From positions 43,154,355-43,218,354 of the forward strand of contig JBCFYV010000012.1 in NCBI GenBank assembly GCA_039000515.1: a stretch of 64,000 nt of DNA, given 5' to 3'. The stretch comes from Timema cristinae (lineage: Eukaryota > Arthropoda > Insecta > Phasmatodea > Timematidae). The translations under genes and the position numbers were made by a program. How positions within the stretch are numbered: the stretch's first letter is position 1; every line of letters begins with the position of its first letter. The notes below the pieces were generated by a model. That model did no database searches, was not told the DNA's origin, and saw only the letters and a list, made by a program, of their open reading frames with translations. Positions 1 to 11,440 of this stretch are shown here, in pieces.

Positions 1-276
1 CACATTTTAATATTGCCCTATTTATTGCAGCAATTTAGCCTGAATATTTTCACAAGTATGGTTTGCAATATAGCTCTAGGTTATAAGATTAGCATTATTT
101 AAAACGCAAAATATAATATTCATGTTATTAAATATAAACGTAAGGTAAAAATCATAGTGGTAATAATAATACTTTAAAATGCGTTTATTTGTTGTTTGTA
201 AAAAAAAAAAAGTTTCCAAAATTTTATAAAAGGATCAAAGACTAATACGATTATATTACTTCTAATAAATATCACC

Positions 277-565
277 CTATATAATTTCAAATGCCTCCAG
301 CATGTCCAGGCATGTCAAACCTAATCTAAAAGTTGGGGTTGAAGTGTAGACCATTGGGACAGTGATACAAGTTTGGCTTTCGATAATCACATCTGTAAAA
401 AAAGAGTGCAGTCTGTTGGATAAGGAAGATGAAACGGTAGGATCGAAAGGATCTGGCAATGGACACTTTCCACTATCAAGACATTCTTCTTCTGGTAATC
501 CAGCCATTAAACTTGTGGTGGTTTCATGTGCAGGAGTAGTTCTTAAACACGTAGTTACTTCTTAA
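277..565 (-). pseudogene. Degenerate chitin-binding repeat unit beyond the stop codon
   Basis: The minus-strand reading PEEECLDSGKCPLPDP is a diverged start of another repeat unit, but it shifts frame after SLSNRLHS, so the rest is the domain read in the wrong frame until a stop at 277. It lies downstream of the in-frame stop at 583-585. It is a retired or truncated terminal unit, perhaps now 3' UTR. AATAAA-like signals on the minus strand occur near 184-189 and 21-26. Confidence 0.6.
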
Positions 566-582
566 GAACGTGTAAATAAAGC

Positions 583-3500
583 TTATCCACCTCCCTCACC
601 TCCAGTAGAGTTGCATCCAGCATATTCAGGCCAGTCACACACTTGAAGTTTAGGGTTGAAGTGTAAACCATCGGGACAGCGATCAAGTTTTGGCTTTCCA
701 TGATCACATCGGCAAAAGAGAGTGCAGTTTTCTAGGTGAAGAAGATGAACGGTATGATCTAAGGGATCTGGAAATGGACATTTTCCAATAGTAGGACAAT
801 CTTCTTCAGGTAATTCAGCTGTTAAACTTGTTGTAGTTTCTTGTGAAGGATTAGTTCTTAAGCTCGTAGTTACTTCTTGAGAAAGTGTAGTTTCAGATTC
901 TCCACCTCCTTCACCTCCAGTAGAGTTGCATCCAGCATATTCAGGCCAGTCACACACTTGAAGTTTAGGGTTGAAGTGTAAACCATCGGGACAGCGATCA
1001 AGTTTTGGCTTTCCATGATCACATCGGCAAAAAAGAGTGCAGTCTGTTAGATGAGGAAGATGAACGGTATGATCCAAAGGATCTGGAAATGGACATTTTC
1101 CAATAGTAGGACAATCTTCTCCAGGTAATTCAGTTGTTACACTTGTTGTAGTTTCTTGTGAAGGATTAGTTCTTAACCTCGTAGTTACATCTTGAGAAAG
1201 TGTAGTTTCAGTTCTCCACCTCCTTCACCCCAGTAGAGTTGCATCCAGCATATTCAGGCCAGTCACACACTTGAAGCTTAGGGTTGAAGTGTAAACCATC
1301 GGGACAGCGATCAAGTTTTGGCTTTCCATGATCACATCGGCAAAAGAGAGTGCAGTTTGTTAGGTGAGGAAGATGAACGGTATGATTTAAGGGATCTGTA
1401 AATGGACATTTTCCAATAGTAGGACAATCTTCTTCAGGTAATTCACTGTTAAACTTGTTGTAGTTTCTTGTGAAGGATTAGTTCTTAAGCTCGTAGTTAC
1501 TCTTGAGAAAGTGTAGTTTCAGATTCTCCACCTCCTTCACCTCCAGTAGAGTTGCATCCAGCATATTCAGGCCAGTCACACACTTGAAGTTTAGGGTTGA
1601 AGTGTAAACCATCGGGACAGCGATCAAGTTTTGGCTTTCCATGATCACATCGGCAAAAGAGAGTGCAGTTTGTTAGGTGAGAAGATGAACGGTATGATCT
1701 AAGGGATCTGGAAATGGACATTTTCCAATAGTAGGACAATCTTCTTCAGGTAATTCAGCTGTTAAACTTGTTGTAGTTTCTTGTGAAGGATTAGTTCTTA
1801 AGCTCGTAGTTACTTCTTGAGAAAGTGTAGTTTCAGATTCTCCACCTCTTCACCTCCAGTAGAGTTGCATCCAGCATATTCAGGCCAGTCACACACTTGA
1901 AGTTTAGGGTTGAAGTGTAAACCATCGGGACAGCGATCAAGTTTTGGCTTTCCATGATCACATCGGCAAAAGAGAGTGCAGTTTGTTAGGTGAGGAAGAT
2001 GAACGGTATGATCTAAGGATCTGGAAATGGACATTTTCCAATAGTAGGACAATCTTCTTCAGGTAATTCAGCTGTTAAACTTGTTGTAGTTTCTTGTGAA
2101 GGATTAGTTCTTAAGCTCGTAGTTACTTCTTGAGAAAGTGTAGTTTCAGATTCTCCACCTCCTTCACCTCCAGTAGAGTTGCATCCAGCATATTCAGGCC
2201 AGTCACACACTTGAAGTTAGGGTTGAAGTGTAAACCATCGGGACAGCGATCAAGTTTTGGCTTTCCATGATCACATCGGCAAAAAAGAGTGCAGTCTGTT
2301 AGATGAGGAAGATGAACGGTATGATCCAAAGGATCTGGAAATGGACATTTTCCCAATAGTAGGACAATCTTCTTCAGGTAATTCAGTTGTTAAACTTGTT
2401 GTAGTTTCTTGTGAAGGATTAGTTCTTAACCTCGTAGTTACTCTTGAGAAAGTGTAGTTTCAGATTCTCCACCTCCTTCACCTCCAGTAAGCTGCATCCA
2501 GCATATTCAGGCCAGTCACACACTTGAAGTTTAGGGTTGAAGTGTAAACCATCGGGACAGCGATCAAGTTTTGGCTTTCCATGATCACATCGGCAAAAAA
2601 GAGTGCAGTTGTTAGTGAGGAAGATGAACGTATGATAAAGGATCTGGAAATGGACATTTTCCAATAGTAGGACAATCTTCTCAGGTAATTCAGATTGTTA
2701 CACTTGTTGTAGTTTCTTGTGAAGGATTAGTTCTTAACCTCGTAGTTACATCTTGAGAAAGTGTAGTTTCATGATTCTCCACCTCTTTCACCCTCCAGTA
2801 AGTTGCATCCAGCATATTCAGGCCAGTCACACACTTGAAGATTAGGTTGAAGTGTAAACCATCGGGACAGCGATCAAGTTTTGGCTTTCCATGATCACAT
2901 CGGCAAAAGAGAGTGCAGTTTGTTAGGTGAGGAAGATGAACGTATGATCTAAGGGATCTGGAAATGGACATTTTCCAATAGTAGACAATCTTCTTCAGGT
3001 AATTCAGCCGTTAAACTTGTTGTAGTTTCTTGTGAAGGATTAGTTCTTAAGCTCGTAGTTACTTCTTGAGAAAGTGTAGTTTCAGATTCTCCACCTCCTT
3101 CACCTCCAGTAGAGTTGCATCCAGCATATTCAGGCCAGTCACACACTTGAAGTTTAGGGTTGAAGTGTAAACCATCGGGACAGCGATCAAGTTTTGGCTT
3201 TCCATGATCACATCGGCAAAAGAGAGTGCAGTTTGTTAGTGAGGAAGATGAACGGTATGATCTAAAGGATCTGGAAATGGACATTTTCCAATAGTAGGAC
3301 AATCTTCTTCGGTAATTCAGCTTGTTAACTTGTTGTAGTTTCTTGTGAAGGATTAGTTCTTAAGCTCGTAGTTACTTCTTGAGAAAGTGTAGTTTCAGAT
3401 TCTCCACCTCCTTCACCTCCAGTAGAGTTGCATCCAGCATATTCAGGCCAGTCACACACTTGAAGATAAGAGTTAAAGTGTAAACCATCGGGACAGCGAT

Positions 3501-4358
3501 CAAGTTTTGGCTTTCCATGATCACATCGGCAAAAAAGAGTGCAGTCTGTTAGATGAGGAAGATGAACGGTATGATCCAAAGGATCTGGAAATGGACATAT
3601 TCCAAACGTGGGACATTCTTCTTGTGGTTTTGGTGAAAATGATGTAGATTCATATATTATTGATGTTCTTATCATATCAGGGGTTTTGGATGTCAAGGGA
3701 GATGTTCCGGTGTTTTCATCCTCACATCCAGCATGACATGGCCAATCACATATTTGTAATTTTACATTAAAATGTAATCCATTTGGACAAGTTTTTAATC
3801 TTGGAGTTCCCAACAAACATTGACAAAATAAACTGCAATTAGAATTATGGGAAGAAGAGTATGATTATATGGATCAGGAAATGGGCATAATCCTTTAGCT
3901 GGACAATGCTCATTTGGTATTTCTATTGTTTTGTTACATGGAGGCCGAGTAACAAATTCTTTTGTGCTTGTTTTCATCTCGTCTGGTGAAGTAATGGAAT
4001 GGTTTTTTCCTGAAGAAATGCATCCTGCATTTTCTGGCCAATCACAAATCTGCAGAACTGGATTAAAATGTAAGCCATCTGGACAGAAATCAATTTTAGC
4101 TACACCTTTATCACATCGACAAAACAATTTGCACTCTGTTTTGTGTGCCAGGTGAACTGTGTGTTCTACTGGATCTGGATCTGGGCAAATTCCAATTGAT
4201 GGGCAGTTCGTTACGTCTCCATAACATATTAGAATCAACCATGCTATTATTCCAGTTCCAATAACTTCACCTGCTGTTTAAAAATAAAAAACACGTCAAT
4301 TTTTTTTATCATAACTAAGACTATCTTTTTATTTATATTTAATTTTACCTAATGTCAT
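583..4358 (-). CDS. Secreted multi-domain chitin-binding (CBM14/peritrophin-like) mucin, frames disrupted
   Basis: Probable secreted structural protein that binds chitin through repeated peritrophin-type domains, as in peritrophic matrix, gut or cuticle proteins. Exon 1 (4358 down to 4349) is ATG ACA TTA G, followed by a GTAAAA donor; the acceptor ends at 4274 and exon 2 starts at 4273. The phase joins exactly to give a hydrophobic signal peptide of about 22 residues (MTLAGEVIGTG..., then WLILICYG). Twelve domains follow, each with a C-x5-C pair, an NC/FC/RC cluster, CPDGLHFNP and CDWPxxAGC, eight cysteines in all. The first two are divergent; the ten downstream ones are near-identical and joined by Thr/Ser-rich linkers with NCT/CNST glycosylation sites. 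The protein ends GEGGG-stop at 583-585. About 20 one-base indels, most between 1200 and 3320 and one near 3857 in a C run, break the frame, so no single long ORF survives as given. The domain family is clear from the motifs; the tissue role is inferred. Confidence 0.85.
590..3640 (-). repeat. Tandem array of ten ~313-bp chitin-binding-domain units
   Basis: The CDWPEYAGC-coding segment recurs near 625, 937, 1254, 1572, 1875, 2190, 2506, 2820, 3128 and 3440, a spacing of 303-318 bp that implies a unit of about 105 codons (one domain plus its mucin-like linker). Units are nearly identical at nucleotide level, including silent positions, which indicates recent amplification or homogenisation. Two older divergent domains lie upstream (about 3740 and 4060 in plus coordinates). 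Confidence 0.9.
4274..4348 (-). other. 75-bp intron between signal-peptide exon and main exon
   Basis: Read on the minus strand, the intron begins GTAAAATT at 4348 and ends in a T-rich tract plus AAACAG at 4274. Splicing joins ATGACATTAG to CAGGTGAAG, creating a GCA codon across the junction and continuing in frame into the hydrophobic segment and first chitin-binding domain. Only this junction gives the domain array an ATG. Confidence 0.75.
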
Positions 4359-4430
4359 GGTAAAGTACAATAAGAGATTGTTGAAACACTGTACACTAAT
4401 ATTATTGGTGTGATGTGAAGGAACCCAATC

Positions 4431-4440
4431 TATATATTAT
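4431..4440 (-). promoter_or_regulatory. Candidate TATA box of the chitin-binding gene
   Basis: The minus strand reads ATAATATATA here, about 75 nt upstream of the ATG at 4358. A start site about 30 nt downstream (near 4405, in CACCAATAAT) would leave a 5' leader of about 45 nt. The region is AT-rich, so a chance match is possible. Confidence 0.4.
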
Positions 4441-5700
4441 TGTTGAGTGTTTCTACACTGTAATTTAATAAATCATTCATTAGATTGTAATTTAAAGTTT
4501 TATATACACAAACATCATAATTCATATTTATATAAATAATTACTTTATTCAACTATGATTGAAATATAATTTTAATATTTTGTAATTTGGTACTATAAAT
4601 TATTGTTATTTCTTATAAATATATATAAAGTGTAATGTTATTGTTTAAGTTTAAAGACTAGTTAATTCTAAAATTTACCCGTATTTCCTAACACAATATT
4701 GGTTTTAACCTTCGAAATATAAAGGTAAACTTTGGATATGATGGTAGATTATATTATTTAAATGTCCTCAAACATTTATAGTAATATATAATTATACTGT
4801 CAGAAAAAATATTATAAATGTGTTCTTAAATTTTTTAATTGGAAATGGAATTAAAATGATAATTCTTCTTTTAAATTACAATATAAAAACATGTATTTTT
4901 ATATCAATGAAATAACCTTATTATTTGTATTTGATTATACTTTAGCCCTGTAAGCTTAATGCTAAGTATATTTGGAAACTTTACTCACGACACCTCATTT
5001 ATAGCACCGTATAACAATTTTTAAATTACATTCTACAATATGCCAATGAATAATTGTTATATTTAATAACACCTTGATAATTATGTTATTTAGGAGCTAT
5101 CATTAAACAGTTTTTGATAGTGAATAACTCTATTTAAGAAACTTAAAATCTATTCTGCAAATTACCGCAAGCTGTTTTAAGATACTTACTCAAGATAATG
5201 TGATTATTATTGAGAGTATCTCCTAAACTAATAAATCATGGAAGATAGCAAAGTTGACTCAATTAAATATATTTGTTGTTGCGTACTTCTATGTTACTTT
5301 TTTATATCCAGATGTAATTCAAAAATGACTACTTAGATCACTTGAACATTGGTGTGGATAGCTACAATATCAATATGATAAGAGATCTTTTCAGGGTTCG
5401 CACTTTGGGGGGAAAAAAAGTTATCATAAATTTTTATATTGAAATCTTGTTTGCTTAGCTTAAACTCTGGTGGGGTCAGCGATTAACCAGTTAACCTAAG
5501 AATCTGACATTTTAATATTCTTCATAGTGGGTTCATAACTAAGAAACAAAGAATATTATAGGTTTACGTTCTTAGGGTAGATTTAGTTCTAGATCTTGGA
5601 TATTTAAAAAAATTATATACATCAGAAACTTGACACAATACTCCACATAAACATTGGTGTAGCTAGATCCAAAACCATTAAACATATTAAACTCAAGTTG
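4441..5700. other. AT-rich intergenic stretch, nothing recognised
   Basis: No coding segment of note, no transposase or reverse-transcriptase motif and no long repeat was recognised here. The first part upstream of 4440 would hold any further promoter elements of the chitin-binding gene. Confidence 0.5.
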
Positions 5701-5713
5701 GTCCTATTATAGC

Positions 5714-5880
5714 ATAAGTAGGTTAAATTTAGATTCATTATTTTGGGAGAGCTTAAAAAAAGTTGCAATAATAATTATATCATGTGCACTAGTTAAAGCT
5801 GTTAAATTTAGATTTAGTATTTTGGGAGAGCTTAAAAAAAAGTTACAACTATAATTATATCATGCGCAATGGTTAAATAT
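5714..5880. repeat. Two-copy tandem duplication, ~85-bp unit
   Basis: The segment TTAAATTTAGATT...TTTTGGGAGAGCTTAAAAAAA...AATTATATCATG...GGTTAAA occurs at about 5714-5797 and again at 5803-5880 with few differences. It is non-coding. Confidence 0.8.
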
Positions 5881-5910
5881 GTTAAAAATGTATTCAAAAT
5901 TAGTTCACAC

Positions 5911-6097
5911 CCTCTTTGGTGGCCACGTGGCCTAACGCTCTACTCTTTCAGTAGACTTGAATGCCAATTATGGGGAGATCAAGGTTCTAATCTCAGTTGG
6001 GTGTATCGAGAGTGTTTCTATCCGAATATTTTTTTCACTCTTATGTCTATCAAATATGGGTACACTTCCTCTAAATATAACTTTTACATTCCCTAAA
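5911..6097 (+). mobile_element. tRNA-derived SINE copy (family A), 3' truncated
   Basis: GTGGCCACGTGGCCTAACGC matches the tRNA-like head of the complete copy at 13738, and a degenerate B box (AGGTTCTAATC) and the GGGTGTA and ACACTTCC segments follow in order. The copy fades after about 6097. Confidence 0.7.
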
Positions 6098-6289
6098 GCA
6101 GAGCTCCTCAAACCTTTTCCTCTCGTGACACCTTTTCACCCGAAATTTCTTAAACAATCCCGGGTATAAAGGTATATAAAATAGTTAATCCTATACAAAT
6201 CAAACATATTATACTAATAGTAAATCATAAAGAAATTTATTTTAATATAATTCTTTGGTATACATATTATTATACCATTTATTAAAGAC

Positions 6290-6910
6290 GAAAGCAAATT
6301 TCAACGGTAATGAAATGGATTTTCTTGTTAATTTTTAAGTAAATAATTAAATCTCTGCTGAATATTTGACACTGCAGGACGTAGAGCATTTTCAACGTTT
6401 TTCAGAGTTGATCGAATTTTTTATTTTATAATAGTCAATGCTGAGAACGTCGTCTCGCATAAATACGTAGTACTAAATGCCCGAATTATGTTTAAGCTAT
6501 TTCAGAAATTATTGCAAATTCTGTTCTAATCCCAAGACAAATTTAATATAATGGTTTTTGAGGAAACTCAGGATTTAAACATGTGTAGCTTGATAATTCG
6601 GAAAATACTTCTTGAGCCTTTAATGGCAGACGACTGGCGTTTTTGATTTCAATTGATTAATGTTTGTGAACCCAAACTAATTTATTAGAGTAAATATTAT
6701 TCTAAGGGAAATCATTTTGAAAATGTACCTCCAGGCAGTTAATATGAGCATTTATAGCTCAAACAATGACAATTTTGGGAAGGTTTTATATTCAATTACA
6801 AAATCATCTCTAGCTGTTAACATTTCTAACGACTCACTTTCCACCATATTCTTCCACATGTTAACGTTTTTAAGTAAAACTTCAAAATTTATCTTTTAGC
6901 ATATATATGT
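6290..6910 (-). pseudogene. hAT-family transposase remnant (FAM200/ZBED5-like C-terminus)
   Basis: The minus-strand translation of 6300-6480 contains an LCETTFSALTIIKNKKRS-like segment followed by a VENALRPAVSNIQQRF-like segment. This is the hallmark C-terminal hAT dimerisation region seen in FAM200/ZBED-type transposase derivatives. The stretch 6717-6900 reads LLKNVNMWKNMVESESLEML on the minus strand, consistent with upstream transposase sequence. Frames are broken by indels and stops and no terminal repeats were found, so this is a dead fragment. Confidence 0.6.
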
Positions 6911-7114
6911 TATAATCTATTGTGTGTTCAAAACCAAGGGTGCAGTAAAGTCACGCGATTCAACACGGGCTAGTTTTGCCAGAAACAAATCGGGTTTATT
7001 GCATTTTATTTTGAATTAATTTTTGGATATTAAGCAACGTGCGTTCAGAAACCTTTTACTGTCGCCAAATTTGCCGTGACCCCAACGTTCAGTAACGTAA
7101 CCACAGTTTAAGAA

Positions 7115-7200
7115 GGCCTGCCCTAAGCCATTAGGGAAATTAGTACAATATAGGCGTATAACCCAAGTGGGAGAGTAAGGTGCACTGCTAAAAAAAAAAA
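7115..7200 (+). mobile_element. SINE 3' tail fragment
   Basis: CCATTAGGGAAATTAGTACA, then a GGCGTATAACCCAAGTGGG-like segment and GTGCACTGCTAAAA match the shared 3' tail of the SINEs at 13738 and 19226, ending in a poly-A run. Confidence 0.65.
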
Positions 7201-7438
7201 AAATGGTTCACTATCAGTATCTACTGTTGAATATAATAGTGATTCGAATTATTTCCAAATCTATAATCAAGCAAAAACTTCCACATAAGGTCCAATATAA
7301 GTAACTTGCAGGACCATTAACTTCATCCATTCAGCAGTGGGTTTCTGAAATTAATATAACGGTTAAAAATAAAAAATTATCATGCCTAGTCATCTTTGTT
7401 CTGGCACTTAATTTACTTCTACATAACTTTATTTTAGT

Positions 7439-7672
7439 ATCAGGTTATACTTTCTGTTTGAGTTATATGCTTTGTACTAATTACACTGATGATTTTAGGG
7501 ATTATAAAGGTTATATTTAGAGGAAATATACCTGAATTTGGGTTAAGAGAGTTTAAAAACATTTTGGAAAAAAGTGCCCTCATCACACCCAACCAAGATT
7601 CGAACCTCCATCTCCCCATCATCAGCAGTCTAATCTAATGCGATAGTAGTGAGTTAGATCTCGCAGCCCCTG
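7439..7672 (-). mobile_element. tRNA-derived SINE copy (family A)
   Basis: On the minus strand the order is tRNA-like head, B-box-like GGTTCGAATC (about 7595-7604), CATTTGC-like middle and CTAATTAGTACAAAGC tail. The plus strand shows CCAACCAAGATTCGAACC, a typical inverted B box. The copy is diverged. Confidence 0.7.
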
Positions 7673-7689
7673 AAGTGAGTGTCTGTGGT

Positions 7690-8660
7690 TACATGTCCAT
7701 ATATATATAGATTCTAGTATTACATTTTATCTTTGATTTAAGCATAATTACACTAATGAGGTCTATCTGGGAAAGTTGGAAAATAGATTAGGCTTACTAA
7801 TGTACTTGTATTTCTGTGGGTGGATTTAGGAATAGTATCTCAGTAAAACCCATCCTAAATACTCTCTCCCAGGATTAAAGCTTCGACATCTTCCTCGCTG
7901 ACAGATCATACAAGATGAGGTTCTTATAATAACACGCGTGTTTACCAATGTGAGTTGAATTGGTTCATCCAACTTTTAAATTGATCTTCTTTAATATATT
8001 GCAAAATTTAGAAAAATATGAGCTATGGACCAAAGTGATTATTATATTTAAAATGAACATAATGGCTATAGTTTTAGTTAAGATTTTAATCATCTCTTAA
8101 CACGATTTTATAAATTTTGACAATTATTTTGATTTTGGTTTTTTTTAATCACATTTTAATTTAATAATATAAATAACTATAGAGATATTTATTATTAAAC
8201 TATTGAATTATGATTAATATATGAAGGTAGAATGTGTGGATAAAAATCTTTTGGTCTCCCAGCTTAAAAACCTGGAGCTGGGTCACTTGGACCAGATAAT
8301 AGTGTTTATTGTAGTATATTTTGCCACTGACGGGGAAGTAATGGTTTGAATACCGGATGAATACATTTTATGGGTTTTTTCATGATATATTTCTTGATTT
8401 CTAGCCATGGAAATGGTATTTCACTTCCTGCAGGATTTACAATGCTCATTCCTGTACTATTAGTATAGCTAAACGTGAATTGACATGACGGGTGGTCCAC
8501 TAAAGAAAATAATTAGTCAATGCTATAAACTAATTGTTTTAATCAGAGCAAAGTTACAAATTAATGTTCAATCAACTAAACTCTCGAATGACCTTAAATA
8601 CAGCCTTAGATATCTCAAAATTCGTTACACTTTATGTACTGTACCTTGGAGATTTCTTAC
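7690..8660. other. Intergenic stretch, nothing recognised
   Basis: Short ORFs at 8306-8500 (minus) and 8485-8667 (plus) show no family motifs or splice context and are probably chance. No terminal repeats were seen. Confidence 0.45.
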
Positions 8661-8994
8661 TATCTAGCTTTTGCCCGCGGCTTCGCTCGCGTTAATTCTC
8701 AATTATGAGTTTAAAATAGCCATAGATAATATAAAACGATACCACGTTTTAAAATGTGTTCAGCGCCATCTATCGGATTTTGGGAGTAATGAAATCTTAG
8801 TACATTAAATAGTACAAATCGATACCGCGCCTTCTATCGAGTTGTTATAGTACTAAACGTTAAAGGCACTTTAGTAAAAATAATGTTTTTATTTGAGTTC
8901 ATCACAGTATAATACCAAACTTCTTACGACAATTTAATCATTTACCATAACGGGATGAACAGACAAAGCTTAATTAGCTGAATGTAATTATTTT

Positions 8995-9096
8995 GAATCA
9001 TTTTAAGATAGATGTGCCTAAAATAACTTGGGAACAGATTTTTATTAATCATTTTAAGATAGATGTGTCTAAAATAACTCGAGAACAGATTTTAAT
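8995..9096. repeat. Two-copy ~51-bp tandem duplication
   Basis: ATCATTTTAAGATAGATGTG then CTAAAATAACT...GAACAGATTTT occurs twice head to tail within the interspersed repeat. Confidence 0.85.
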
Positions 9097-9227
9097 TCGG
9101 GATATCAGATTTTCTTCCGGATACCACTGGTCCCTTTTTCTGTACTCCAGGCATCATGTTGCAATTCATGTTCATATCAGTAGGCCGAGTTGTTATGCCA
9201 GACGACCATCTAAAAGTTATTTTTTTT

Positions 9228-9342
9228 CTATCCCTTGGGAACAGTACTTCTTTCTGGATGAAAGGTACCCTATGTCCTTTTCTGTATCCTTCGGGAACAT
9301 TACTTTTTTCTGGATGAAAGGTACCTTATGTACTTTTATGTA
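9228..9342. repeat. Two-copy ~60-bp tandem duplication
   Basis: The segment GGGAACAGTACTTCTTTCTG and GATGAAAGGTACCCTATGT recurs as GGGAACATTACTTTTTTCTG and GATGAAAGGTACCTTATGT. Confidence 0.85.
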
Positions 9343-9794
9343 CCCATGATAACGTGTATGCAAAATTTCATGATGATCGGTCGAGTAGCTTAGGCGTGAA
9401 AGCGTAACAAACAAACAATCAAACAAACAAACTAACATTCGCATTTATAATACTAGTTAGGATACTGACTCCATCAATCTCGAGGGATTATAAACAAGAT
9501 AGATTGCATTAGGTTCTTTATAAACAAAACTTTCATAGATTAGTAGCTTAGTGATAATATTGTAGAAACAGATAACAGTAATCTAATTAAAACTTCTGTT
9601 TACGTGTTATTCCTCATTTGTTTTCTCCGAAGATATATCTCTTTTGGCATTGGCTTTGAAAACACATTGCCCCGTCTCGTTCACCTTGAGCACTATTGAT
9701 TTGATTTCATCAATGGATCTACAAAGCTCAGTGTAGTAATTATTCAGATTAATATATTTCAAATGTAAAGCGACCTGTTATTTAATTTTTCAAG

Positions 9795-10022
9795 CTATAC
9801 GCCTGTATGATAAATTGCTCTAATTGGGTGGGTACGAGGAAGGATGCATTTAAGATGTTATATACTCGCATTTGCGTGAAAAGAGAGTTATACATGATTG
9901 TATTGAAAAAAAAAACACTCTCAATAGTCCTGACCGGGATTAGAACCTTAATATCTCCATCTTCAACAGACCAGTCTAACATGAGAGTGACGGCTTGGAC
10001 CATTTGGCCACTGAATCGGGTT
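9795..10022 (-). mobile_element. tRNA-derived SINE copy (family A)
   Basis: The plus strand shows the inverted order: tail near 9795, CGCATTTGCGTG, CCGGGATTAGAACCTTAATC-like inverted B box, and GGACCATTTGGCCACTGAAT as the inverted head. Diverged but nearly full length. Confidence 0.7.
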
Positions 10023-10189
10023 ATTATGTCGATATATTAAGACATGGATTATTAAAGTTCAATTAATAATATCTCAAGCTTAAAAATTATAGCAGAATAC
10101 TTTGTATTTTAAATTAATTACATGGTAGGTCCTAATATATATTCATAGTTGGCCACATGAAATAAACTTAAAGATTATTTGACCTGGTT

Positions 10190-10400
10190 ATTCGTGACCA
10201 AGAATTCTCGGCTCTACTACAGGCTGGGTGTACCAAGGGTAGTTTTCTCTTAAATTTATTCTCATTTCCCTCCACGAAAATAATTGTATATTTCCTTTAA
10301 ATTTGCTCTTCATGCCGTGAAATCTATTTTTGTATTCTATGTAATTAAGAATGCAAAAGTTATTTACTGCACTAACAAAAATACGTCACCCATCCATATA
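10190..10400 (+). mobile_element. Degenerate SINE-like fragment
   Basis: GGCTGGGTGTACCAAGGGTA, CCCTCCACG and a CTTCC-like middle follow the family A order but with heavy divergence. A low-confidence relic. Confidence 0.4.
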
Positions 10401-10689
10401 GTGAACTAGTTCTATTTACTTAACCTCTTCATATATTATTTATTTTAGGTTCACTCTATTGCTATCCTCACATCTGAGCTAATCTTCCCACTTATATCTT
10501 CTCGTTAGTATAGTAAAATAATACAGACGAAAAGTAATGAGATTCAGCGCAGCAAAAGAATAAAGAAAATTTTAAAAGCATAGGCCTATGATATTTATAT
10601 AATAATAATTTATAGATTTACTAGAACTGTATATAACTCTATATATTTATACAAATATATTTATCTAAGATATATAACTTATATAGACA

Positions 10690-10736
10690 TTATAATATAC
10701 ATATTATATATATATATATACATATTATATATATAT

Positions 10737-10782
<46 letters not shown>
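10690..10782. repeat. (TA)n microsatellite
   Basis: Nearly uninterrupted TA dinucleotide runs with short CATA breaks. Confidence 0.95.
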
Positions 10783-10784
<2 letters not shown>

Positions 10785-11356
10785 CACAAATTCTGATATG
10801 TGATGTTAAAGTAGTTTCAGAAAGAAAATCTTTGCAAAAATAGACTACAAATTAATTATTAATTAATATAATCGGTGTTTATCAATGAAAACTTGATGCG
10901 GGAGACGGGAGAAGTCTAGTTTAGAATATTGATGGAATACAATAGGTGTTTCTCAAATTGTGATTTAAAACTATGATTTTTTCCATCCCTTCTGAATGTA
11001 ATTCTTTTAACATGCACTACAAATAACTAAACCTTAGATTAGGTTGTTAGTAATATGGTGTTGAAATTATAAAATAAGGCATTTAAATGATTACATAAAT
11101 AAGTTCATTAAATATATTTTAATTAATTTAGTTTAAAAGTTGCATTAAATAATACTTGGTTTTAATATGATACCACTCTCGCAAAAGACTAGACTAACTG
11201 TGATAGTTATAGCTCAAATACCAATAGTTTCTCATTATTCCTCGTCGCAAATTAAGGTACATTTAAAATATGCTTATAGAATTAAGGATTAATAATAGAG
11301 GATGCATAAAGAACATTCAAATAATTGCTAGATAGATAATTTAATTGAAAACTAAA
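10783..11356. other. AT-rich stretch, nothing recognised
   Basis: No coding or repeat signature was recognised up to the target duplication of the Mutator-like element. Confidence 0.5.
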
Positions 11357-11365
11357 CAAATAGAA
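11357..11365. repeat. Left target-site duplication of the MULE
   Basis: CAAATAGAA here is repeated at 14636-14644 immediately outside the right terminal repeat. One base is ambiguous with the terminal repeat, so it may be 8 bp. Confidence 0.8.
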
Positions 11366-11440
11366 GGGCAGACCCGAATTGCTCCAGTTATTAAGGGATT
11401 AAAAACTGTTTACTAATCCCGGACCCGAATTGCGCCAAGT
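11366..11440 (+). repeat. Left terminal inverted repeat region of the MULE
   Basis: GGGCAGACCCGAATTGCTCC begins the element, and GGACCCGAATTGCGCC recurs near 11421. The reverse complement of the right end (14500-14635) carries the same motifs. Confidence 0.8.

Larger units (their letters stand above)
8667..9463 (+). mobile_element. Interspersed LINE-tail-like repeat (class uncertain)
   Basis: The stretch starts with TAGCTTTTGCCCGCGGCTTC and TCGCTCGCGT, and ends with repeated ACAAACAAAC followed by TAACATTCGCATTTATAATA. These two ends bracket a common insect interspersed repeat family. Related copies occur at 54108-54683 (plus) and 58495-59312 (minus). It holds internal duplications (8995-9096 and 9228-9340). 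The 118-residue ORF at 8993 is made of those duplications and is not a gene. Whether it is a LINE 3' end or another class cannot be settled here. Confidence 0.65.

Noticed and set aside
362..565. Plus-strand ORF, and the similar one at 2257-2457 and 3931-4155
   Set aside because: These are antisense shadows of the chitin-binding repeats.
8993..9349. 118-codon plus ORF
   Set aside because: It consists of internal duplications of an interspersed repeat and has no domain.
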